33,664 nt of DNA from positions 1 to 33,664 of the forward strand of contig JAJHQJ010000013.1 in the NCBI GenBank assembly GCA_020833415.1, read 5' to 3'. Shown in pieces: positions 1-7,633 of this stretch (its first letter is position 1; each line of letters begins with the position of its first letter). Position numbers and translations under genes: made by a program. This stretch comes from Desulfurococcaceae archaeon (GTDB taxonomy: Archaea; Thermoproteota; Thermoprotei_A; Sulfolobales; NBVN01). A model generated the notes under the pieces. It did not search any database. It saw nothing but the letters and a program-made list of their open reading frames with translations, and was not told the origin of the DNA.

Positions 1-115
1 TCGGATCTATAGCTCCGAGCATGAGGAGCATGTGGCCTACCAGCGTACTCTTTCCATGGTCCACGTGGCCTATTACGACCAGGTTCATGTGCGGCTTAGT
101 AGGTCTTCTGCTCAT
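1..115 (-). CDS. tuf: Translation elongation factor 1-alpha, N-terminal part (cut by window edge)
   Basis: This is the GTPase that delivers aminoacyl-tRNA to the ribosome (archaeal EF-1A). Only the first 38 codons are visible. Reading from the ATG at 115, the protein begins [20 protein letters not shown], then [10 protein letters not shown]. The P-loop GHVDHGKST is therefore complete. Switch regions and domains 2 and 3 lie outside the window. A TATA-like tract (about 160-171) and a GGTGGGTGTGG ribosome-binding stretch just before the ATG support this start. The family assignment is firm because the N-terminus is almost invariant in archaea. Confidence 0.95.
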   Translation of the reverse strand, partial: MSRRPTKPHMNLVVIGHVDHGKSTLVGHMLLMLGAIDP

Positions 116-159
116 ACCACACCCACCTGACGCCTTATCCTCACACACTAGTACCAGAA

Positions 160-171
160 GGTTTTAAAAGC
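160..171 (-). promoter_or_regulatory. TATA box for EF-1A
   Basis: On the minus strand the tract reads CTTTTAAAACC, a typical archaeal BRE/TATA sequence. It lies about 45-55 bases before the EF-1A ATG at 115, which allows a short leader carrying the GGTGGG ribosome-binding site. Seen by eye only; no transcript data. Confidence 0.6.
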
Positions 172-278
172 TTTACAAGAGCGTTATGTAACTCCACCTA
201 CTTAAGACTAGAAGCCGTAACTTACGCATTGTGAGACTAGTAGAGTCAGTACTTCAGGTGGTTGATTACCTGCCCCAC

Positions 279-463
279 CTGACCTCCTCCCCGCCCTAAA
301 AGGTGTGGGTTCCCTTTAGGAGGTTCATAGGCCCTCTACATCTATTCGAGTCTACATCTGTCATCTGCGGGGTAGTAAGGAGAGCCGAGATTCCTACATC
401 TTAACCAGTTTACGTAGATGCCTACCCCGCACCCCCGTGGAGGGCTTAGGGGCAACCACATCC
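279..463 (-). ncRNA. Solo omega-RNA-like relic of an IS607/TnpB element
   Basis: Read on the minus strand, this block starts with a GTTGCCCCTAAGCCC-like tract and ends in GGGCGGGGAGGAGGTCAG. It matches the block at 30529-30715, downstream of the broken tnpB, through much of its length. Shared pieces on the plus strand include GGGCTTAGGGGCAACCACA (445-463) and CTACATCTGTCATCTGCGGGG (about 352-372). In IS605/IS607-type elements this 3' region downstream of tnpB is the scaffold of the guide RNA and also the right end of the element. No tnpB or tnpA is attached here, so it is a solo relic or a trans-mobilised short element. RNA function is inferred. Confidence 0.55.
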
Positions 464-519
464 ATGTAGCCTCATCAGCGGGAACTACCAAGCAAGGGGG
501 AGTTTATAAGTTCCCCACG

Positions 520-555
520 TCCCCACCCTAAAGGGTGAGGCCTTCGGTTGTAATC
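520..555 (+). repeat. Transposon-end hairpin, degenerate copy
   Basis: The sequence CCCCACCCTAAAGGGTGAGG followed by CCTTCGGTTGTAAT folds as a short hairpin (CACCCT/AGGGTG) and ends in the GGTTGTAA tract. The same pattern is clear at 15080-15121 and 26518-26557, where it reads GGCTTTCAGTTGTAA on the matching strand. It is a terminal hairpin of IS605/IS607-like elements. It lies about 60 bases from the larger relic at 279-463. Confidence 0.5.
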
Positions 556-583
556 CCCGCCCTGGAAGTGCGACATACGGTGT

Positions 584-967
584 TTAGGTCCTCTCCTTCT
601 TTTCGTAGAGCGGTCTTAGCTTAATTACACCCAGAGCTTCAGCTATCTCTAGAATCCACCCAGCTAGCTGCACTGAGACAAGGGCTACTGAGTGACTTTC
701 CGGTAGGTTTACTCCAAGTACCTCCTTAGTTGCTCTTAGGCTGCAGTTAGCATTGACCCGCTCCAAGAGTCTTTCTTTAAGTTCGTTTAGGATGTGGTCT
801 AGAGATGTCGAACCTCTCGAGACGAGGTACTTAACGTACTCTATGTCTGTAGGTCTTGGAATGGACTCCGAGGCTCCCTCGCCGCATACCTCAAAGTACT
901 TCTCCAGCAGACTGTAGTCGCTGAATACCTTCCTACTCAGGAGGAGTAGTTTTGTGTCTGTACTCAC
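584..967 (-). CDS. Hypothetical protein, 127 aa
   Basis: I do not recognise a family. The protein is mostly helical in appearance and fairly charged, with no signal peptide or metal motif. Two Cys (in VCGEG and NCSLR) are not arranged as a finger. It starts GTG at 967 and overlaps the 3' end of the flavin reductase-like gene by 35 bases, so the two are probably one transcription unit with coupled translation. A GGGAGG tract lies about 11 bases before the GTG. The long overlap could also mean that the upstream gene really ends earlier, or that the start lies further downstream. It is a real gene by context and codon use, of unknown function. Confidence 0.6.
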   Translation of the reverse strand: MSTDTKLLLLSRKVFSDYSLLEKYFEVCGEGASESIPRPTDIEYVKYLVSRGSTSLDHILNELKERLLERVNANCSLRATKEVLGVNLPESHSVALVSVQLAGWILEIAEALGVIKLRPLYEKKERT

Positions 968-1517
968 CTCTCCTCGCCGCCTCCCTCCTAGGTCCTACCC
1001 CGTAGAAGTACCTACCAACCCCGTGTAGTGCCGGGCTGACGGTACTGAGAGTATAGCCGTACCTATCAGCTACACCCTCCCTAACACGAGCTCTAAGTAC
1101 CTGTAGTATGTAGAGTATGGACTCACCTACCTGGTACTTACTTAGAACCCTAGTCTCCAGTATTGCGAGAGCCCTCTTAATCCCGGGGGGTCTTACATCT
1201 ACGCTGTCGACGAGCTCTACCCCATACTGGGCTACCTTATCGACATCCCTCCCAGACGTCGTGCCGAGTAGGTATATGAGGTCGGAGTCCTCCAAGCTTA
1301 GAATGCTTAGAGTAGCCTCACCGCAGTAGTCTAGACACTCCCTAGTGTAGCTACTCGAATCTATAGCTACGGCAACAGCCGGGGGCTCCTCACTGACCGG
1401 GGTGTTCCAGCTAGCTGGCATGAGGTTTACCCTACCGTTAGGGCATACCGAGCCTACGATAACCGTAAGGCGTGGGTGGAGTAGGTAGTAGAACCTACCT
1501 ATGTAGTTCCTGAACAT
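933..1517 (-). CDS. Flavin reductase-like, FMN-binding split-barrel protein
   Basis: The N-terminal half has the layout of the flavin reductase / FMN-binding split-barrel family: YYLLHPRLTVIVGSV, then NLMPASWNTPVSEEPPAVAV (pattern N-x-M-x-A-S-W), then a stretch like DSSSYTRECL and a downstream TTSGRDVDK. Such proteins bind FMN and may be NAD(P)H:flavin oxidoreductases. Substrate and partner cannot be told. The reading frame is open to a TTG at 1529. I prefer the ATG at 1517 because a TATA box at 1531-1541 would put the transcript start almost on it, giving a leaderless mRNA. It is followed by the overlapping unknown gene 584-967. Confidence 0.75.
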   Translation of the reverse strand: MFRNYIGRFYYLLHPRLTVIVGSVCPNGRVNLMPASWNTPVSEEPPAVAVAIDSSSYTRECLDYCGEATLSILSLEDSDLIYLLGTTSGRDVDKVAQYGVELVDSVDVRPPGIKRALAILETRVLSKYQVGESILYILQVLRARVREGVADRYGYTLSTVSPALHGVGRYFYGVGPRREAARRGEYRHKTTPPE

Positions 1518-1530
1518 CGCCGCACCCAAC

Positions 1531-1541
1531 TTAAATTTTTA
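1531..1541. promoter_or_regulatory. Shared divergent TATA box
   Basis: TTAAATTTTTA sits between the divergent starts at 1517 (minus) and 1575 (plus). Its near-symmetry lets it act as TATA box in both directions: about 14-24 bases before the minus ATG and about 34-44 bases before the plus ATG. No other A/T-rich box lies in the 57-base gap, so the two genes probably compete for one promoter core. Confidence 0.5.
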
Positions 1542-1574
1542 GCTGAGCTAATAACGGTAGTATAAGACAGAGCT

Positions 1575-2468
1575 ATGAGGTCGGTAATAGCCGTAGTTGT
1601 AGCTGGAGGATTGAAACTGGCAGAGATGGTTCCCCCACCTGTTAAGGCAGGGTACGTACTGGCTAAACCGATGGCCACGGTCCTAACCCCCTTAGATGGG
1701 GCTGCAGCAAGGGGCTACATACCTTACGTTTACGGTAAGGTAGCCGGCTCGGCAGGTCTGGTTAGGGTCTTAGAGCTAGGTTACGGCGTAAGTGAGTTCA
1801 ATGTCGGTGAGGAGGCCATTGTAGCTCCCAAGTGCTTCGTGGACCTAGCAACTAGGGCTGACGGTACTCTGGCCGAGCTCCTAAGCATACCATCGGAGTG
1901 CCTTCTACCAGCACCCCGCAGTATTGACGGTCTATTGGGGGCTAAGGTCTCGCTACTAACACACATACCCTCCATACTAAAGAGGATCTCAGGTTCCACC
2001 CTCCTCATAGCTGGTTGCGGGTTTGAGGCCCTTTCACTAGCTTACTCAGCAACAGAGTTACTTAGGGTAGAGGCTATGTGCTCCAGTGAGATAGGTCTTC
2101 AGAAAGCCTCGAGACTCGGGATTAGGTCCTACCTTTGGGAGGAAGCTGGAGGTAATTACGACGTGGTCTACATAGCATCTCTCAACCCTTACCTAAACAT
2201 CTCAGCAGCCAGAAAATGCCGCGAATCCCTCATAATCTCGCCTTTCATACCTAGAGAATACATACCTTCAGTACCTGTGGAAAGGGTAATAGCTAGCTCT
2301 AAGGTCGAGCCGGATGTAGCTAGGGCTGTCGAGATTGCCAACAGCATTCCAAGCGACCTGGAGAGAGCTATCAAAGTAGTCGACACCCTTCAAAAGCTCA
2401 TCGAAATAGGTACCTCAGGTACATACATCAATTACGTGGTATACCTAAAGCAAGGTAGCTCTATTTAG
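1575..2468 (+). CDS. Divergent MDR-family (alcohol dehydrogenase-like) protein
   Basis: The 297-aa product has the outline of the medium-chain dehydrogenase/reductase fold. An N-terminal GroES-like part contains KVAGSAGLVRVLELGYGVSE, which matches the GHE-x-GxV region of alcohol dehydrogenases. A central Rossmann-like strand follows (STLLIAGCGFEALSLAYSAT). The usual catalytic zinc ligands (C..GHE) and the four structural Cys are absent, the nucleotide-binding turn is GCGFEA rather than GxGxxG, and the protein is about 50 residues shorter than normal. It may be a non-catalytic or quinone-reductase-like member. It starts ATG at 1575 and is transcribed divergently from the flavin reductase gene. 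Function unknown; family membership moderately sure. Confidence 0.6.
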   Translation: MRSVIAVVVAGGLKLAEMVPPPVKAGYVLAKPMATVLTPLDGAAARGYIPYVYGKVAGSAGLVRVLELGYGVSEFNVGEEAIVAPKCFVDLATRADGTLAELLSIPSECLLPAPRSIDGLLGAKVSLLTHIPSILKRISGSTLLIAGCGFEALSLAYSATELLRVEAMCSSEIGLQKASRLGIRSYLWEEAGGNYDVVYIASLNPYLNISAARKCRESLIISPFIPREYIPSVPVERVIASSKVEPDVARAVEIANSIPSDLERAIKVVDTLQKLIEIGTSGTYINYVVYLKQGSSI

Positions 2469-2500
2469 GAATTTAGGAAATGCTGAGATCACCTATTTAG

Positions 2501-2542
2501 CTCCCTCTCCAGCCCTTCAGAGTGGGGCTTTTAGTTGCGATA
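2501..2542 (+). repeat. Transposon-end hairpin, degenerate copy
   Basis: CTCCCTCTCCAGCCCTTCAG followed by AGTGGGGCTTTTAGTTGCGATA matches the pattern CCTCC-CCGCCCTTCAGGGCGGGG-CTTTCAGTTGTAA seen at 15080-15121, with several changes. It lies in the 177-base gap between two convergent genes. No open transposase is attached. Confidence 0.45.
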
Positions 2543-2609
2543 CTCCCATCCTTTCTTCGCTCTTTCTTAGTAGCTCTAAGTCTCTAAGCAAGGCCCCAAA
2601 AGAGCTAAA

Positions 2610-2628
2610 CACCGAAATATATTCGGTG
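2610..2628. other. Small perfect inverted repeat between convergent genes
   Basis: CACCGAA-ATATA-TTCGGTG has 7-bp perfect arms and a 5-base A/T loop. It lies 18 bases past the stop of the aminotransferase gene and between convergent genes. It could be an operator or an RNA 3' hairpin. Archaeal termination does not normally need hairpins, so the role is open. Confidence 0.35.
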
Positions 2629-2645
2629 AAGTTACCTCCCTCCGA

Positions 2646-3875
2646 TTACGTTGAGCCTGCTGGAAGAGCTAGCTCTCTCCTTACTAGAGTACCTAGGATC
2701 TCAATGCCTCTTCTTATATCGTTTACAGATGGGTAGCTGAAGTTCAACCTCATAGTGTTAGTACCGCTTTCATCTACGAAGAAGGGAGCTCCCGGTACGT
2801 ACACAACACCCGCCTCCACAGCCTTAGGTAGCAATGCCTTGGTGTCTATAGCTCTAGGTAGCCAGACCATTAGGAAGAGCCCACCTACTGGCTTTATCCA
2901 CCAAGAATCCCTAACTAAGTACTCCGACAGGGCCTCCACCATAGCATCACGCTTAACTCTGTATATCCTCTTAGCTTTCTCTATGGTCTCCTCAACGACT
3001 CCGCGTTCTATAGCCTCCTTAGCTATGTACTGGGAGAGTGATGGGGTGTGGAGATCCATGCTCTGCTTAGCTCTCTCGAAGACATCTACAAGTTGTCTGT
3101 TAGCGAGTATCCACCCAACCCTAAGACCTGGGGACAGTATCTTGCTTAATGTACCCATGTAGACAACCCTACCCTCGCTATCTAAGGTCTTTAACCTCGT
3201 TACGTCAGCCTCGTCGTAGACGAAGTAGGAGTATGGGTCATCCTCTATGATGAGGAAGTCGTACTTGGACGCCAGTTCGAGTAAGTACCTCTTCCTCTCT
3301 AAGCTCATGGATATACCTGTGGGGTTGTGGGCTGTAGGTATGGTGTAGACGAACCTAGGAATAATTCCGCGAGATTTAAGCTCCTTAAGCCTCTCCTCAA
3401 GTATATCAACTCTCATACCCTGGGAATCTACGGGTATGCCGACTATGTTAGGTTTAGCCGGTCGGAAAGCAGTTAGAGCTGCTAGGTAGGTTGGGTTTTC
3501 TGTTACTATGTAGTCTCCGGGGTCTATCAGGGTTCTAGCTACTATGTCCAGTGCCTGCTGAGAGCCGGTGACTACTATTAGGTCGTCCTCATTGAGGACC
3601 TTAACATTCTTAGACTTTAGCCACCTAATTAAAGTCTCCCTGAATACCGTAACCCCCTTAGTTGGGGCATACTGGAGAGCCTTATCACCAAAGTTGAGTA
3701 CTACCTCGTAAGCTATCCTAGCTAGAGACTCCCTCGGGAAGGTCTCGGGGTCGGGATAGCCGCCTGCAAAGCTAATAACCCTCCGTGCTTCCACTACCTT
3801 AAGTAGTTCCCTGATCTCGGAGGCTCTGAAAGCCTCGGCTGATTTGGCTATGAACTTCCTATAGTCCAACAGCAC
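2646..3875 (-). CDS. PLP-dependent aminotransferase (class I/II, MocR/LysN/ARO8-like)
   Basis: A 409-aa fold-type I aminotransferase, probably acting on aromatic, branched-chain or 2-aminoadipate type amino acids with 2-oxoglutarate. Visible motifs in order: SFAGGYPDPETFP near residue 36 (substrate gate), VTGSQQALD near 102 (PLP phosphate), NPTY at 127-130, TAHNPTG at 181-187, EDDPYSYF at 211-218 with the Asp that contacts the PLP nitrogen, and TLSKILSPGLRVGW with Lys245 as the Schiff-base lysine. NFSYPS near the C-terminus is the usual place of a substrate Arg-containing element (MRLNFSYP). Length fits the family. The start is GTG at 3875, with a TATA box GTTTTAAATC at 3901-3910. Exact substrate cannot be told. 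Confidence 0.9.
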   Translation of the reverse strand: MLLDYRKFIAKSAEAFRASEIRELLKVVEARRVISFAGGYPDPETFPRESLARIAYEVVLNFGDKALQYAPTKGVTVFRETLIRWLKSKNVKVLNEDDLIVVTGSQQALDIVARTLIDPGDYIVTENPTYLAALTAFRPAKPNIVGIPVDSQGMRVDILEERLKELKSRGIIPRFVYTIPTAHNPTGISMSLERKRYLLELASKYDFLIIEDDPYSYFVYDEADVTRLKTLDSEGRVVYMGTLSKILSPGLRVGWILANRQLVDVFERAKQSMDLHTPSLSQYIAKEAIERGVVEETIEKAKRIYRVKRDAMVEALSEYLVRDSWWIKPVGGLFLMVWLPRAIDTKALLPKAVEAGVVYVPGAPFFVDESGTNTMRLNFSYPSVNDIRRGIEILGTLVRRELALPAGST

Positions 3876-3924
3876 CCCCGTATTAATGGTGGTAGAGAAA
3901 GATTTAAAACTCTTTAACTACGGG

Positions 3925-4347
3925 TTACCGAGTACTATTCTGCTTTAAAGGTTTAAACTTGAGGCCGTAATATATGACTCCGTAGGGGTCGTCTGAGATG
4001 TAGCGCCTTAGTACAGCCTCAACTACCATACCCTCACGAACCTCGTCTACCTTAACCCCCACGACCTCACCCACGATCTTCACACCCTCGCTTAGCCTAA
4101 CTACAGCTACGGTCCCTGGGAGTCTATCCTCGCTTGAGTCCTGCTTGTAGTAGACCTTCGTAAAGCTCTCTACCACACCTACACCTTGAGACTTCTCGTG
4201 AACTACCTTCGTCGAGCCGCAGTAGAGGCAGACCGGTCTCTTAAATACCGATACCCGACCACAGGTTAAGCACCTAGTTAGAATCATCTCGTACAGAGAC
4301 TCCTTTACCCTCCAGAACTGAGGTACAGAGAGCTTCATCACCTCCAC
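3925..4347 (-). CDS. DUF35 OB-fold zinc-ribbon scaffold protein of the thiolase/HMG-CoA synthase complex
   Basis: A 140-aa protein with an N-terminal rubredoxin-like zinc ribbon (CLTCGRVSVFKRPVCLYCGS, four Cys) and a C-terminal OB-fold (VESFTKVYYK, then LPGTVAVVRL, VKIVGEVVGV). In archaea this DUF35 protein bridges acetoacetyl-CoA thiolase and HMG-CoA synthase so that the intermediate passes through a shared CoA-binding channel (known for the family). Gene order here supports that role: it overlaps the 3' end of the thiolase-like gene by 10 bases and shares its operon. Confidence 0.88.
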   Translation of the reverse strand: MEVMKLSVPQFWRVKESLYEMILTRCLTCGRVSVFKRPVCLYCGSTKVVHEKSQGVGVVESFTKVYYKQDSSEDRLPGTVAVVRLSEGVKIVGEVVGVKVDEVREGMVVEAVLRRYISDDPYGVIYYGLKFKPLKQNSTR

Positions 4348-5429
4348 CTCCTTAGGAGTAGTACCCTAGAAGCATTATCAGGTCCACTCATGGAGTGAAC
4401 TACACCTACCTCAGAACTCACGGAGACCCCATCAAAGCCTCCAGTCAAGAGCTTAAACACCTCATAGACCTGGTAGACCCCGGTAGCACCTATAGGATGC
4501 CCCCTAGCCTTTAACCCACCGCTTAGGTTTACGAATTCCAGTTCACTCAGTTCGCACCTAGTATCTATGTAGCCTAGGGAGTATAGTAAGGCTATTGGGT
4601 AGGGTGTATAGCTATCGTGTAACTCTACAGTAACCTTCCTGAGGTCTACTCCAAACCTCTCCCTTAATTGCTTTAGTAGCTTAGTAGAGGCCTGCAACTC
4701 GGACACGCGGTCTCTAGCGTAGGCTGGGAGACCCACCTCCGAGGAGCCGTATACCACCTCTACGGCTACCTCGTAGCCTACAGGTTCGGATGAGAGAGCT
4801 ATAGCCGAGGCACCGTCCCCTAGGGCGAAGCTGTCGTAGAGCGTTACAGGCTCGGCAAGTACTTGAGCCTCCTTAAACGACTCCGGGGAGATCTTAAACT
4901 TCAGCATAGCGTGGGGGATCCTCGTGGCGTTCTCGTGCATCTTAACTGCCCAGCTACTAAAGCACTCCCTACTAAAGCCTACCTTTAACAGCTCCCTCAT
5001 GGCTAGGGCGGCGTATACCGGTGGACTAACCCCCCTAAGTACCTCGAACTCGTAGTCTAGGATTAGGGAGTACATGCGGTTAGCTATATACGTAGGGTAC
5101 TCAGTAACCTTCTCAACCCCTAGTACCACGACTTTCCTAGCAGTCCCTGAGTGTATTAGGGATGTAGCGACCTCTACTGCCGCAATACCCGAGGACTCCC
5201 CAGACTCTACCCTAACTACTGGAACCCTCCTCCCAGCCCACTGAACTATGTGAACCCCCAGGTCTACCTGATGTGCCATTAGCTCGGGTAGGGCCGATGC
5301 CACCACAATGTACTCAGCGTTTCCACACGCTTCACAGCTTGAGAGTACCTTGTACGCTAGGTCCCTATAGCTGTACTCGAAGTGTCTATCCACCTTTACT
5401 GCAGACCCTCCAACTATGTAGGCACGCAT
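4338..5429 (-). CDS. Thiolase-superfamily protein (acetoacetyl-CoA thiolase position), nucleophile Cys replaced
   Basis: A 363-aa archaeal thiolase/SCP-x-like protein. By position it supplies acetoacetyl-CoA to HMG-CoA synthase in the mevalonate route. The substrate loop VELHDSYTPYP, the NLSGGLKARGHPIGATG box (catalytic His) and a C-terminal VVHSMSG strand are all present. However, where thiolases have the nucleophilic Cys in an ACASG-type box, this protein reads VESGESSG, with Glu at residue 78 in the Cys place. It may therefore have altered chemistry or be non-catalytic. It starts ATG at 5429, nine bases after the HMG-CoA synthase stop, and overlaps the DUF35 gene, so the three form one operon. 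Confidence 0.85.
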   Translation of the reverse strand: MRAYIVGGSAVKVDRHFEYSYRDLAYKVLSSCEACGNAEYIVVASALPELMAHQVDLGVHIVQWAGRRVPVVRVESGESSGIAAVEVATSLIHSGTARKVVVLGVEKVTEYPTYIANRMYSLILDYEFEVLRGVSPPVYAALAMRELLKVGFSRECFSSWAVKMHENATRIPHAMLKFKISPESFKEAQVLAEPVTLYDSFALGDGASAIALSSEPVGYEVAVEVVYGSSEVGLPAYARDRVSELQASTKLLKQLRERFGVDLRKVTVELHDSYTPYPIALLYSLGYIDTRCELSELEFVNLSGGLKARGHPIGATGVYQVYEVFKLLTGGFDGVSVSSEVGVVHSMSGPDNASRVLLLRRWR

Positions 5430-5438
5430 GGGACCACC

Positions 5439-6485
5439 CTACACGTTTCTTAGGAAGAGGTTGCGGAACTTAGCATACTCGGCGTAGGTTATTGGAAGTC
5501 TATCGTTCATCAAATCAACTACCCTAGGTCCTAGGTTGACTACGTCGAGTATCGAGTCCTTAACTACTATACTAAAGGCATCGCTGCCCGCACCACTACC
5601 AAAGGTTACGGTGAGGATCCTACTACCGGGTTTTACCTCTTCAAGAACCTTAGCTAGCCCCAGTAGAGCTGAGGCATTGTACGTGTTCCCTATGTAGGGA
5701 GTTACCAGACCTGGTAGAACCTTCTCCTGAGGTATGCCTAGTACCCTAGCTACTTGAAGAGGGAACTTACCGTTAGGTTGGTGGAATACCGCGTAATCGA
5801 AGTCGGATGGTTTAAGCCCCGTCTCCTCCATGAGTAGCTTAGCAGCACTAATTATGTGGTGGAAGTAGGCTGGTTCACCGGTGAATATCTCACCGTGCTC
5901 TGGGTATGGAGATCTATCCCTCCTCCAGAAGTCCGGTGTGTCGGTTACATATGTAACGCTAGCCTCTATGGAGGCTACAGAACTACTCTCCGGACCTATA
6001 ACGAAGGCTACGGCCCCTGAGGAGGCCGTGAAGTCTAGTAGATCGCCTGGGTTAGCCTGAGCAGTATCCGACCCTATGACTAGGACGTTCTGAGCGAACC
6101 CTCCGCCTACTAGTCCTACACCTATCCTAAGCCCCTCCCCGGCCGCTCTACAGGCGAACTCCATATCTGAAGCAAGCTTCCTCCTCTTAATACCCAGTGC
6201 GTCAGCTACTATGGTAGCCGATGGTTTAACTGCATAGGGTTTGGACTCGGTACCGAAGAACACCGCATCGATCTCCTCACCGCCTACCCTGGCCCTCCTA
6301 AGGGCTACCTTAGCAGCGTACCAACCCATGGTAACAGCGTCCTCGTCCTCCTCAGCGACAGACTTCTCGACGATGTTCAGTGCCTTAGGTAGCCTAGAGT
6401 CGTAACCCCACAGCGAGGCCACCTCTAGGGCGCTGAGCCTGAACCTAGGTATGTACGCTCCCCAACCTCGGATACCGGCCTTCAA
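5439..6485 (-). CDS. Hydroxymethylglutaryl-CoA synthase
   Basis: Condenses acetyl-CoA with acetoacetyl-CoA to HMG-CoA, the first committed step toward mevalonate and archaeal isoprenoid lipids. The 348-aa length is right for the archaeal form. The acid/base Glu sits in FFGTESKPYAVKPSA (Glu80), the acylated Cys in EFACRAAGE (Cys112) and the His in FHQPNGKFP (His235). The end holds LTVTFGSGAGSDAFS. The start is TTG at 6485, just after a strong TATA box GCTTTTATACCCC (6512-6524). It is first in the operon with the thiolase-like and DUF35 genes. Confidence 0.95.
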   Translation of the reverse strand: MKAGIRGWGAYIPRFRLSALEVASLWGYDSRLPKALNIVEKSVAEEDEDAVTMGWYAAKVALRRARVGGEEIDAVFFGTESKPYAVKPSATIVADALGIKRRKLASDMEFACRAAGEGLRIGVGLVGGGFAQNVLVIGSDTAQANPGDLLDFTASSGAVAFVIGPESSSVASIEASVTYVTDTPDFWRRDRSPYPEHGEIFTGEPAYFHHIISAAKLLMEETGLKPSDFDYAVFHQPNGKFPLQVARVLGIPQEKVLPGLVTPYIGNTYNASALLGLAKVLEEVKPGSRILTVTFGSGAGSDAFSIVVKDSILDVVNLGPRVVDLMNDRLPITYAEYAKFRNLFLRNV

Positions 6486-6511
6486 GTACTACTCCAGTAG
6501 AAGTTTACGGC

Positions 6512-6524
6512 GGGGTATAAAAGC
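6512..6524 (-). promoter_or_regulatory. Promoter of the HMG-CoA synthase operon
   Basis: The minus-strand sequence GCTTTTATACCCC lies about 27-39 bases before the TTG start at 6485, which predicts a very short leader. It is the only such box between this gene and the ABC ATPase stop at 6569. Confidence 0.6.
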
Positions 6525-6568
6525 TTAGATTAACTGCCTAAAGAAGTTTTAGACAAGCTGTAGTAGGA

Positions 6569-7633
6569 TTAGCGCTTAGCGTGTAACCAGCACTTAACGA
6601 TACGTCCTCTACCTAGGTCCACTGTTGGTGGTTCCTCAGTTCTACATATATCCATGGCGTAGGGGCACCTCGGGTGGAATCTACAGCCAGGTGGTATGTT
6701 AGCAGCACTGGGGATCTCACCCTTTATAGGTACCTCCCTAATCTTGAACCTATTCCGGGGGTCTGGCTCGGGTACGGCTGCTATTAAGGCCTTAGCGTAG
6801 GGGTGCTGCGGGTCATTTATTACCTCATCGATCCTACCAGTCTCGACTATGGTCCCCAGGTACATTACGGCTATCCTATCGCATATGTAGGAGGCTACGG
6901 CTAGGTCGTGGGTTATAAAGATGTATGTTAGGTTTCTGGAGGCCTTAAGGTCTAGTAGTAGCTGGAGTATCTCAGCCCTTATGGAGACGTCTAGCATGCT
7001 CACCGGCTCATCTGCGACAACTAGGGAGGGCTCCAGCATTATGGCTCTGGCAACAGCTACTCTCTGCCTCTGACCCCCAGAGAGCATGTGCGGGAACCTC
7101 TCGGCAAACTCCTCAGGCGGTGTTAGCTTAATCTCCTCGAGGATCCTGTATATCCTCTCCCTCTTCTCCTCCTCAGTCTCCCCTATGCCGTGTATGTCAA
7201 GGGGCTCCTTAAGTATGTCGTATGTGCGCATCCTTGGGTTCAGAGAGCCGTAGGGGTCCTGGAATATTATCTGAACATCCCTCCTCAGTAGCTTATCCAC
7301 GAACCTAGGTAGCTTAGCTGTGAGGTCTACGTATTTACCGTCAACTAGTAGAGCTGAGGGTATCTGCTTAAGTATGTCATCCCTAGGTCTGTAGAGCATC
7401 CTACCTCCGGTAAACTCTATCAGCCTTACGACTAGCCTTCCGGTAGTGGTCTTACCGCAGCCGGACTCTCCCGCTAGGCAGAAGATCTCTCCCTCCTCAA
7501 CGGTGAAGTCTATACCGTCGACGGCCCTAACGTACCTCGGCTTCCTGAACGTCAGTATCTCGGTTAAGCTCCGCCTAAGCGGGAAGTACTTATAGACCCT
7601 CTCAGCTATGAGCTTAGGAGGCACACCCATCAC
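6569..7633 (-). CDS. Peptide-type ABC transporter ATP-binding protein (OppF/DppF-like)
   Basis: Cytoplasmic ATPase of an oligopeptide/dipeptide or sugar-oligomer importer. Walker A is GESGCGKTT near residue 55. The Q-loop lies in [13 protein letters not shown], the signature is [14 protein letters not shown], Walker B is [12 protein letters not shown] and the H-loop is FITHDL. After residue 290 comes the oligopeptide-ABC C-terminal domain with the [20 protein letters not shown] tract; these Cys often bind an Fe-S cluster in this subfamily. The gene starts ATG at 7633, overlapping the OppD-like gene by 4 bases. No permease or binding protein is next to it. The DNA at 6609-6695 is identical to 7670-7756 in the partner gene. 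Confidence 0.92.
   Translation of the reverse strand: MMGVPPKLIAERVYKYFPLRRSLTEILTFRKPRYVRAVDGIDFTVEEGEIFCLAGESGCGKTTTGRLVVRLIEFTGGRMLYRPRDDILKQIPSALLVDGKYVDLTAKLPRFVDKLLRRDVQIIFQDPYGSLNPRMRTYDILKEPLDIHGIGETEEEKRERIYRILEEIKLTPPEEFAERFPHMLSGGQRQRVAVARAIMLEPSLVVADEPVSMLDVSIRAEILQLLLDLKASRNLTYIFITHDLAVASYICDRIAVMYLGTIVETGRIDEVINDPQHPYAKALIAAVPEPDPRNRFKIREVPIKGEIPSAANIPPGCRFHPRCPYAMDICRTEEPPTVDLGRGRIVKCWLHAKR
6609..6695. repeat. 87-bp direct repeat, copy 1 (in OppF-like gene)
   Basis: By eye, all 87 bases match 7670-7756, 1061 bases away, and identity stops sharply at both ends. It encodes the [20 protein letters not shown] region of the C-terminal domain in both ATPases. The rest of the two genes is diverged, which points to recent gene conversion. 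Confidence 0.9.
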
